This document shows, one piece after another, positions 8,816 through 15,753 of a stretch of 44,682 nucleotides of DNA. A program made the position numbers and the translations under genes. Each line of letters opens with the position of its first letter. Positions within the stretch are counted from its first letter, which is position 1. Source of the stretch: JAISGQ01 sp045534445 (GTDB lineage Bacteria > Bacillota > Clostridia > Oscillospirales > Acutalibacteraceae); contig JAZSJQ010000070.1 of NCBI GenBank assembly GCA_045534445.1, forward strand, positions 1 through 44,682, read 5' to 3'. The notes below the pieces were generated by a model. That model was not told where the DNA came from and did no database searches. It worked only from the letters and a program-made list of their open reading frames with translations.

Positions 8816-8828
8816 AAGGAGAATAATT

Positions 8829-9368
8829 ATGATATATATTTATCTGGCAGACGGATTTGAGGAAATGGAAGCACTGGCACCTGCCGACCTTCTTCGCCGC
8901 GCAGGCAGGGAGGTAAAGCTTGTTGGTGTGGGAGGAAGCCGTATCAGAGGTGCGCACAATATCTTTGTTGAGACCGATATTTGCGAATCCGACGTTGACC
9001 TTTCGCAGGCTGAGCTTGTGATCCTTCCCGGCGGCGGTCCGGGCTATGATAATCTTGATAAAAGTGCAGATGTGGACAAAGCTGTAAAGTTCTGCTATAA
9101 TAATAATATTCGCATGGCAGCAATCTGTGCGGCTCCAATGGTTTTGGGCAAAAGAGGGGTTCTTAAAGGCAGAAAGGCTACCTGTTATCCGGGCTTTGAG
9201 GAATACCTTGAAGGTGCTGAATTTACAGAAGAGGGCGTTGTCACAGACGGCATCGTCACAACTGCAAAAAGTGCAGGCTGGTCCGTTGATTTCGGGCTTG
9301 AGCTTGTAAGGCTTCTTGTTTCTGTCGAAGTTTCCGAAAAGCTTCGCGAATCTTTATATCCGCAATGA
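8829..9368 (+). CDS. DJ-1/PfpI (YajL/ThiJ-like) family protein
   Basis: 179 residues, the standard length of DJ-1 family proteins. The nucleophile-elbow Cys is Cys100 in AAICAAP, and the conserved acidic residue is in DGFEEMEA near residues 8-15. VILPGGGPG is the expected glycine-rich loop. Family members act as redox-sensing chaperones or glyoxalase/deglycase-like enzymes; the specific role here is open. The ATG at 8829 has AAAGGAG 9 bases upstream. The stop overlaps the next gene's ATG. Confidence 0.9.
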   Translation: MIYIYLADGFEEMEALAPADLLRRAGREVKLVGVGGSRIRGAHNIFVETDICESDVDLSQAELVILPGGGPGYDNLDKSADVDKAVKFCYNNNIRMAAICAAPMVLGKRGVLKGRKATCYPGFEEYLEGAEFTEEGVVTDGIVTTAKSAGWSVDFGLELVRLLVSVEVSEKLRESLYPQ

Positions 9369-9946
9369 GAACGGACATAAGAGAAGTAAAGCGCGAGAAG
9401 CGCGAAAAGATCAAGGAGTGGAGACGGGAGCTTCCTCAGGACGAAAAACACCGCATGGACACTGCCATAGCCGAAAAGTTTTATAACAGCTATGTTTACA
9501 GAAGAACTGAGCAGGTGTTCATTTATGTATCCACTTCGATTGAGGTTGATACAATATCGATAATCGAGCGAGCTGTTGCTGAAGGGAAAAGGGTAGCCTG
9601 TCCCAGATGTGTGGACGGTACCCGTGAAATGGAATTTTACTATATAGAGTCCGTTGATGAGCTGGAGCCCGGTACTTTCGGCGTTCTTGAGCCGAAGGCG
9701 GACATCGGAAAGCTTGTAAAGGATTTTTCAAACGGTGTATGTGTCGTTCCGGGGCTTTCCTTTGACTACGGCGGATTCAGGCTTGGATACGGAAAGGGAT
9801 ATTATGACAGATTCCTTTCAGGTTACCACGGATTTACCTGTGGGCTGTGCTACTCCCATAATGTTGTGCCGCATCTTCCGCACGGAAGATTTGACAGGCA
9901 TGTTGGCTTACTTATTACAGACGGATTCAGCAAGAGATGCAGATAA
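9365..9946 (+). CDS. 5-formyltetrahydrofolate cyclo-ligase
   Basis: Converts 5-formyl-THF to 5,10-methenyl-THF using ATP, returning stored folate to the one-carbon pool. The diagnostic substrate and Mg-ATP motif GFRLGYGKGYYDRF lies at residues 137-150, and the basic N-terminus carries the expected ATP-contacting Arg/Lys residues. 193 residues is normal. It overlaps the DJ-1 gene by 4 bases (ATGA). As the last gene of the operon that also makes FGAM (purL) and dTMP (thyX), it fits a shared folate and nucleotide theme. A hairpin at 9945-9975 follows. Confidence 0.93.
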   Translation: MRTDIREVKREKREKIKEWRRELPQDEKHRMDTAIAEKFYNSYVYRRTEQVFIYVSTSIEVDTISIIERAVAEGKRVACPRCVDGTREMEFYYIESVDELEPGTFGVLEPKADIGKLVKDFSNGVCVVPGLSFDYGGFRLGYGKGYYDRFLSGYHGFTCGLCYSHNVVPHLPHGRFDRHVGLLITDGFSKRCR

Positions 9947-9975
9947 GCCGGAAAACGGCATTCGTTTCCCGGCTT
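9945..9975. terminator. Hairpin between cyclo-ligase gene and small ORF
   Basis: AAGCCGG (9945-9951) pairs with CCGGCTT (9969-9975); after one mismatch, AAACG (9953-9957) pairs with CGTTT (9963-9967) around a 5-base loop. The T tract is weak on both strands. It lies between two convergent genes and could serve both. Confidence 0.55.
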
Positions 9976-9984
9976 TCATAGGGC

Positions 9985-10071
9985 TTAGTTGTTGCAGCAA
10001 CCGAGTGCAACGATGATAATGAGAAGGATCCAGATAAGATTATCACCGCAGAAGAGCTTGTTGAGACACAT
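9985..10071 (-). CDS. Small Cys-rich single-helix membrane peptide (28 aa)
   Basis: An intact short ORF: MCLNKLFCGDNLIWILLI is followed by IIVALGCCNN and a TAA stop. It has AGGTG about 9 bases upstream of the ATG on the minus strand. Residues about 11-24 form one hydrophobic helix, flanked by Cys2/Cys8 and Cys25/Cys26. It resembles the tiny hydrophobic Cys/Gly peptides often seen in sporulating Clostridia and Bacilli, but I cannot name a family. It lies in an otherwise empty 220-bp gap, converges on the cyclo-ligase gene and diverges from mltG. The function is unknown; possibilities are a spore, toxin-like or regulatory membrane peptide. Confidence 0.6.
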   Translation of the reverse strand: MCLNKLFCGDNLIWILLIIIVALGCCNN

Positions 10072-10167
10072 TTTTATTTCACCTCACTTTGTTGTGGTCA
10101 CTACATTCTATGTCATAAGCCTGCGTGGCGTTACTGATCTGCAGGCGTGGAAAGGATGATATCGGAT

Positions 10168-11793
10168 ATGAATAATGGAAATAACAGAAACGGACGTCCC
10201 GCTGACGAGCAAAAAAAGACGTTCAGAGTCACTATTTCTGATGAGGATTACTCCGCGGGCAGTGACCGCGAGTATGACCGTCAGAGACAGCAGTACTATA
10301 CCCCTAACCGTCAGCAGGGAGGGTACAGACAGCAGAACGGCAACGGCTACAGACAGCAGGGCGGTCAGAGACCTCCTGCACGAAGCAATGAGTATGAGCA
10401 GAAGAGTGTCCGTTCGGCAGTTCCTGCACAGGTTCAGAGAAGGGACGCAGGGCAGGTTCAGCAGTACCGTCAGCCTGTTCCGTCTCAGCTTACGAGAACA
10501 AGAACCGTAACCACCAGAACAGGTGAGCGCTTTGAAATTCCGGAGGAAACCGCAATCCCGCCGAAAATCATGCGCAAGAACAGCAAGAATACAAAAAGCA
10601 AGGGCTGTGTTATAGCGCTTGTTTATGCGGCTATCGTCTGTTCCATTTCCGCACTTCTCTCTTTCTACATTATCGTCGGTCTGAATGATATGTTCGGACT
10701 TGTCAAGGAGTCTTCCGAGATCACCGTTGAGATACCCAAAGACGCAACTCTTGACGATGTTACCCGTATTCTTGACGAAAACGGTATTGTTGAATATCCG
10801 TTCTTTTTCAAGCTTTATGCAGGATTTACCAATGATACCTCCTTCAAGGCAGGTACATTCATGCTCAATACCAAGTCTGACTATGACCAGATAATCCGCA
10901 GACTCACAAAGCCTGCAACTGCTGACAACAGTATCGTTAAGGTCACTATCCCTGAGGGTTACACCGTCGAGCAGATAGGCGAGCTTCTTGAGGAATACTG
11001 TGTATGCGAAAAAGAGGCATTTATCAACTCGGTTCAGTATGCTGATTTCTCAAGCTATGATTTTGTAAACTATATTCCCGCAAGCGAAAACAAGATATAC
11101 AGACTCGAAGGCTATCTTTTCCCCAGCACATATGATTTCTATATCTGGGGCGGCTCAAAGCACGCTATAGGCAAGCTGCTTTCTGCATTTGAGGATAATG
11201 TTCTCAAGGATTCCGATTACGATTTTGATGCTGTTACCAATGACAGCTCTCTGTCCGCATCGAAGAAGAAGGCAAAGAAGGAAAAGATGGGCAAAAACCT
11301 GGATAAGATCATTATCATGGCTTCTGTCGTTGAACGTGAGGTTCCCGATCCTGAGGATATGAAGAAGGTTGCGTCTGTTTTCTACAACAGACTTGAGAAT
11401 CCCAAGGTACAGGGCACAGGCGGTATGCTTCAGTCTGATGCTACCAGATGGTATCCCTTTGCAACTGCTGCAGCACTTAAGGAATCCGATAAGATCTCTG
11501 CGGCAGATAAGGAAAACTGGATCAACAACCACAAGGGCAGCTACACCATGACTGCCACCAGTCCCATAACTCATATTACCGAAACAAAGACCTTTGATAC
11601 TTCGCTTTACGACACTTATGTGATCAAGGGTCTGCCTGCAGGTCCCATCTGCTGCCCGGGTCTAAATTCCATCAACGCGGCAAGATCTCCTGCAAAGACA
11701 AGCTACTACTTCTTCTTCTCAAAGAGCGACGGAACAACACTCTTTGCAGAAACCTATTCACAGCATGAAGCCAATATAAGGAGCGGAAGCTGA
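10168..11793 (+). CDS. mltG: Endolytic transglycosylase MltG, with long disordered N-terminus
   Basis: Cuts nascent peptidoglycan strands at the outer face of the membrane. Residues 1-about 145 form a cytoplasmic Q/R/N-rich tail (repeats such as GGYRQQNGNGYRQQGGQR); one TM helix spans about 146-172; then come a LysM-like part and the YceG domain. Catalytic Glu389 is in ASVVEREV; LQSDATRWYP and VIKGLPAGPI are the other signatures. The start is taken at ATG 10168 with AAAGGATG upstream, although an in-frame ATG at 10156 and GTG at 10147 exist. The disordered tail is much longer than in E. coli MltG. The stop overlaps the next gene by 1 base (TGATG). Confidence 0.93.
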   Translation: MNNGNNRNGRPADEQKKTFRVTISDEDYSAGSDREYDRQRQQYYTPNRQQGGYRQQNGNGYRQQGGQRPPARSNEYEQKSVRSAVPAQVQRRDAGQVQQYRQPVPSQLTRTRTVTTRTGERFEIPEETAIPPKIMRKNSKNTKSKGCVIALVYAAIVCSISALLSFYIIVGLNDMFGLVKESSEITVEIPKDATLDDVTRILDENGIVEYPFFFKLYAGFTNDTSFKAGTFMLNTKSDYDQIIRRLTKPATADNSIVKVTIPEGYTVEQIGELLEEYCVCEKEAFINSVQYADFSSYDFVNYIPASENKIYRLEGYLFPSTYDFYIWGGSKHAIGKLLSAFEDNVLKDSDYDFDAVTNDSSLSASKKKAKKEKMGKNLDKIIIMASVVEREVPDPEDMKKVASVFYNRLENPKVQGTGGMLQSDATRWYPFATAAALKESDKISAADKENWINNHKGSYTMTATSPITHITETKTFDTSLYDTYVIKGLPAGPICCPGLNSINAARSPAKTSYYFFFSKSDGTTLFAETYSQHEANIRSGS

Positions 11794-13016
11794 TGACAGA
11801 AAATATCAGGCCGGAGCTTTTAGCTCCGGCAGGCGATATGGACAGCCTTATTGCGGCGGTTAATTTCGGCGCTGATGCGGTATACCTTGCAGGTAAAAGA
11901 TTCGGTATGCGGTCTGCGCCGAATAATTTTACGGAAGATGAGCTTTATAAGGCTGTTTCCTTTGCCCATGAAAACAATGTAAAGGTTTATCTGATCTGCA
12001 ATTCCGTGCTGAGAAACGATGAGATCGATGAATTGCCTGCCTTTATGGAAACTGCGCAGAGATTAAAGGTCGATGCACTTATCATCAGTGATCTTGGCGT
12101 CATGCGAATGGCTAAGAAATATGCGCCCTCAGTGCCTATCCATATTTCTACACAGGCAGGTGTTGCCAATTATCTGACCGCTGAAACACTCTGTGAAATG
12201 GGTGCATCAAGAGTTGTTCTTGCCCGTGAGCTTACCCTCGATGAAATAACTGTGCTTCATGAGAAAGTGCCGAGGGAACTTGAGATCGAGGCTTTTGTTC
12301 ACGGTTCAATGTGCGTTTCCTTTTCGGGAAGATGTCTTCTGTCAAATTATATGACTGGGCGTGACTCCAACCGGGGTGATTGCTCACAGCCATGCAGATG
12401 GAAATATGCGCTAATGGAAGAAAAGCGTCCGGGAGAATATTTTCCGATCTTCGAGGACAAATACGGTGCTCACATACTCAATTCAAGGGATATGTGCATG
12501 ATCTCTCATATTCCCGAGCTGGTTAAAGCAGGTGTCACCAGCTTCAAAATTGAAGGCAGAGCAAAATCTCCTTATTATGTTGCGGTTGTGACCAATGCCT
12601 ACAGAGCCGCCATTGACGGTTATCTTGAATCTCAGGCTGACGATTATGTACCTGAAGAATGGATAATCGATGAGCTGAACAAAGTGAGCCACAGAGAGTA
12701 TTCAACAGGTTTTTATTTCGGCCATGAGCCGGGTCAGGTATATGACAACGGCGGATATGTCCGTGAGTATGAGGTCGCGGCGATGGTAGTCGGCTGTCAG
12801 GACGGATACATTCTTGCCGAGCAGAGAAATAAGATATTCAGGGGAGACGTCCTTGACGCACTTCCTCCCGGAGGAAGACCTGTTCTTCTGAATGCTGATA
12901 TTCTTACCGATGAAAACGGCTGTGATATCGAAAGTACACCGCATCCTACAATGCGTTACAGGATCAGATCTGATATAACGCTTCCTGTCGGTACATATTT
13001 AAGAAAAAGAAAATAA
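11793..13016 (+). CDS. U32 family protein, TrhP-like tRNA hydroxylation factor
   Basis: 407 residues with the full U32 signature: EAFVHGSMCVSFSGRCLLSN, then GDCSQPCRWKY. Cys174, Cys181, Cys197 and Cys201 would bind the Fe-S cluster. The N-terminus ELLAPAGDMDSLIAAVNFGAD is typical. Although called peptidases, Bacillota members next to mltG (B. subtilis YrrN/YrrO, TrhP1/TrhP2) are needed for 5-hydroxyuridine at tRNA position 34. The mltG neighbourhood here matches that arrangement, but with one U32 gene and no yrrM/trmR between. This supports a tRNA role; it is an inference from family and synteny. A strong terminator follows. Confidence 0.88.
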   Translation: MTENIRPELLAPAGDMDSLIAAVNFGADAVYLAGKRFGMRSAPNNFTEDELYKAVSFAHENNVKVYLICNSVLRNDEIDELPAFMETAQRLKVDALIISDLGVMRMAKKYAPSVPIHISTQAGVANYLTAETLCEMGASRVVLARELTLDEITVLHEKVPRELEIEAFVHGSMCVSFSGRCLLSNYMTGRDSNRGDCSQPCRWKYALMEEKRPGEYFPIFEDKYGAHILNSRDMCMISHIPELVKAGVTSFKIEGRAKSPYYVAVVTNAYRAAIDGYLESQADDYVPEEWIIDELNKVSHREYSTGFYFGHEPGQVYDNGGYVREYEVAAMVVGCQDGYILAEQRNKIFRGDVLDALPPGGRPVLLNADILTDENGCDIESTPHPTMRYRIRSDITLPVGTYLRKRK

Positions 13017-13018
13017 AA

Positions 13019-13063
13019 TAAAAGCTGTTTCGGAAAATGACCGCGAAACAGCTTTTATTTTTT
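13019..13063 (+). terminator. Intrinsic terminator after U32 gene
   Basis: TAAAAGCTGTTTCG (13019-13032) pairs with CGAAACAGCTTTTA (13044-13057) and is followed by a run of T at 13058-13063. Confidence 0.92.
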
Positions 13064-13102
13064 GAATACTGAACATTTATATATAAACTTATTAATAATT
13101 TC

Positions 13103-13131
13103 TTTACAAATGGGATAAGTTGTGATAAAAT
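13103..13131 (+). promoter_or_regulatory. Promoter of the 13227 gene
   Basis: TTTACA (13103-13108), 17-bp spacer, TAAAAT (13126-13131). It follows the terminator at 13019-13063, so this begins a new transcription unit. Near the start codon a 7-bp hairpin, TTGCATT (13189-13195) with AATGCAA (13205-13211), abuts the ribosome site AAAGGGGG (13210-13217) and could affect initiation. Confidence 0.65.
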
Positions 13132-13226
13132 CAATGTGTATATGTATGCGTTGAAATTTTCACTTCGCGCAGTTAAAAATATGCTGGCTTGCATTCGGAT
13201 GCGAAATGCAAAGGGGGCGCAAAAGC

Positions 13227-15725
13227 ATGAGCGAAATCTTTGATGATAACGAAAAATTAAACGATGTCGAAGAAAATGATGACGGTATGCTTATCATTTT
13301 TCCTGATGAACATGATGATGAAGAGGAAAATGATATAGTTGGCGCCGAGGAAGATGACGGTGAATCCTTCAGTCTCTCCTTCGGTAAGGTTAATGCTGCC
13401 CGTAAAGAGGAGGAATTCAATTTTCTTCCGTTCCTGAATATCCCCGAAGTCGTTGACGATGATGATGACGATGACGGTGATGACAGCTTCTCGCTTTCTT
13501 TCGGCAAGGTCTCTGCGGCAAAAAAGGAACGAGACTATGTTTATCTGCCATTCCTTAACGTAGATGAGAATGTTTCCGAGGAAGAAGAACAGGAATCTGA
13601 AGATGAGGAAGATGAGGATTCGGGTATCGATGTCGTCGGCGGTGATCTGTTTGATCTTACACCGTTAAAAACGAGAGACTCCTCATCGAAGCGAGAAAGT
13701 GATAAAGGCAGTCCGAAATCTTCAAACAACGGAAAAAAGCAGTCCTCTCATAAAAAGGGCAAAAACTCTTCTTCGCAGCAGAAGAAAAAGCAATCCAAGA
13801 ATCAGATACCTCAGAAGCCTAATAAGGTACAGCAGATCATAGCTCAGATGGATCCTGACATAATTGCGTCGGTATCAGCAGATCCGAGACAGATGATAAT
13901 GCTTGAGGAAACCATAAGAAGTGAGCTTATCAAGCAGGCTGCGCACAATGCTGTGGCAAAAGAGCTTGGAACTGACACCGCAGAGGTGAGAGAGGCTCCC
14001 AGGAAGAGACCTCCTCAGGGAAAGGGCAGACCGTCAGGCGGAAAGCAGTCACAGCAGGGAGGACTCAGCTTTTCAAAGCAGCAGGTCCCTCCGAGAAAAA
14101 ATAAGCCGATTATCGTTGATGCAAGTTCAATATCTGAGTTCGGAAGCGAAGAGCCTCAGACATCAGCACAGAATACAATCCCTGCAGCTGCACAGCCTAT
14201 AGTAAATACAGTGCCTCCGACACCGGTACCTGCTCCGACGCCTGCTCCTGCACCCGCACCTGCTCCTGTGCCGACACCGGTATCGACGCCTGCTCCTGCA
14301 GCTCAGCCTGTTGTTGTGGCGACTCCCATATCAACTCCTTCAGCGCAGAGTTCACAGAGAAAAGCTTATACGCCGACTTCTCCTGCGGCAATCAGAGCTG
14401 CAATGAAATCCGGTGCATTGTCCTTTGACACTTCTTCGGCATCACAGTCGGACAGCGGTTCGGATTCTTCATCCAAATCTTCCCGCTCCGTACAGAACAG
14501 GAAGAGGATCGAGATACAAAAGCAGATCGGTGAGAAGAGAAGCGGCTGTGTTATCGGTGCTATTGCTCTTCTGATGGTTGTGTTTATCGCTATCATAGCA
14601 CTTATAAGCGGCGGCGATATCATGACACAGTGCGGTTATAACGAGAGCTTTGCCAAGGCTCAGGCGATGGCTGACAGCGGTAAATACGAAGAGGCTATCG
14701 AGATCCTTGAAGGCATAAAGGGTTATTCTCAGACCGCATCGCTTCTGAATGTATGCTACTATGAGCTTGGACAGAAGGCTCGGTATGCAGGCGATTATGA
14801 TACTGCAATTGCATATTATGATAAAACCATAGATTATGCTCCTGCGATTCAGAGCAGAATCAGCCTGCAAAAGATACAGGCTGACGACTACTGCACCTCG
14901 GCAGAAGGAAAAAATGACATCGAACTGTATCAGAAGTCATACAGTATCTATGCCGAAATCCTCTCGGAGATAGAGGAAAATCCTGATGTTCTTAATGAGA
15001 CAGAACTCCAAGAAATTCAGAATGATTCGGATAACGCAAGATTCGGTTATGCTAAGCTCCTTTATGAAAATAATGAGTATCTGGAAGCAAAGAATCATTT
15101 TGAAAACCTGATGAATACATCGTACCCAGAATCAGATGACTGGTATTACAAGACACGATATAATTTAGGACGCATTTATTTTGAAAGTGATGATTATCTG
15201 TCGGTGGTTCAGGAGCTTGAGTGTTTTGAGAGCAAACGCAACGGTCTCGAAGATGATGTCTATCCCTATGCAGCCGCTTATCTGGGGCTTTCAAAGCTTT
15301 ACAGATCAGATGGTGAAAATGATGTGGAAATCGGGTATTATCAGCAGCTGTTCTCACTGCTCATGAAAGCTCACGAAGGTGTTGCAGGTGAGCTTAAGGA
15401 TGAGCTTGAAGCAGGTATGAGATCCCGTAAGTTTGATGGAATCAAGCTTGTCGGATACTGGAAAACAGATAAAGGTTATTATGTCGTTTATGAAAACGAT
15501 GAATTATCGATCTATGCACCCAACTCAATAAACGGCGGCGCGGCAGAGATATTTTCGGAGAATGTCACGATAAATAACGGAAGCGTAACTATTTCATTTG
15601 CCGGAAATAATTATGTTGTGATGGAAAATTTATCCTTTGATTCCCAGTATGAGATGTCGCCCAAAACACTTGTTTTTGTAAATCCGTATGATGGGCAGAC
15701 TTACAGAATGTACAGATTCAGATAA
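13227..15725 (+). CDS. Single-pass membrane protein: acidic repeats, Pro/Ala linker, extracellular TPR-like region
   Basis: 832 residues, family not recognised. Residues 1-120 are very acidic and hold a 40-residue tandem duplication: SFSLSFGKV...AA+KE...LPFLN, with the phenylalanine of FSLSFGKV at 48 and 88. A basic/Gln-rich stretch follows, then a Pro-Ala-Thr-Val linker (about 335-375). One TM helix is at about 440-463, with a preceding basic cluster and Cys441. The outside part (about 475-700) has TPR-like helices (SGKYEEAIEILEGIK, AGDYDTAIAYYDKTIDYAP), and a beta-rich C-terminus ends the chain. The ATG at 13227 has AAAGGGGG 9 bases upstream; an ATG at 13206 would lie before that site. It probably forms an operon with the next gene, 28 bases on. 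The topology suggests an envelope scaffold or sensor; function unknown. Confidence 0.8.
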   Translation: MSEIFDDNEKLNDVEENDDGMLIIFPDEHDDEEENDIVGAEEDDGESFSLSFGKVNAARKEEEFNFLPFLNIPEVVDDDDDDDGDDSFSLSFGKVSAAKKERDYVYLPFLNVDENVSEEEEQESEDEEDEDSGIDVVGGDLFDLTPLKTRDSSSKRESDKGSPKSSNNGKKQSSHKKGKNSSSQQKKKQSKNQIPQKPNKVQQIIAQMDPDIIASVSADPRQMIMLEETIRSELIKQAAHNAVAKELGTDTAEVREAPRKRPPQGKGRPSGGKQSQQGGLSFSKQQVPPRKNKPIIVDASSISEFGSEEPQTSAQNTIPAAAQPIVNTVPPTPVPAPTPAPAPAPAPVPTPVSTPAPAAQPVVVATPISTPSAQSSQRKAYTPTSPAAIRAAMKSGALSFDTSSASQSDSGSDSSSKSSRSVQNRKRIEIQKQIGEKRSGCVIGAIALLMVVFIAIIALISGGDIMTQCGYNESFAKAQAMADSGKYEEAIEILEGIKGYSQTASLLNVCYYELGQKARYAGDYDTAIAYYDKTIDYAPAIQSRISLQKIQADDYCTSAEGKNDIELYQKSYSIYAEILSEIEENPDVLNETELQEIQNDSDNARFGYAKLLYENNEYLEAKNHFENLMNTSYPESDDWYYKTRYNLGRIYFESDDYLSVVQELECFESKRNGLEDDVYPYAAAYLGLSKLYRSDGENDVEIGYYQQLFSLLMKAHEGVAGELKDELEAGMRSRKFDGIKLVGYWKTDKGYYVVYENDELSIYAPNSINGGAAEIFSENVTINNGSVTISFAGNNYVVMENLSFDSQYEMSPKTLVFVNPYDGQTYRMYRFR

Positions 15726-15753
15726 AGGTTAGCTCAGTGAAAGGAGCGTCCCA

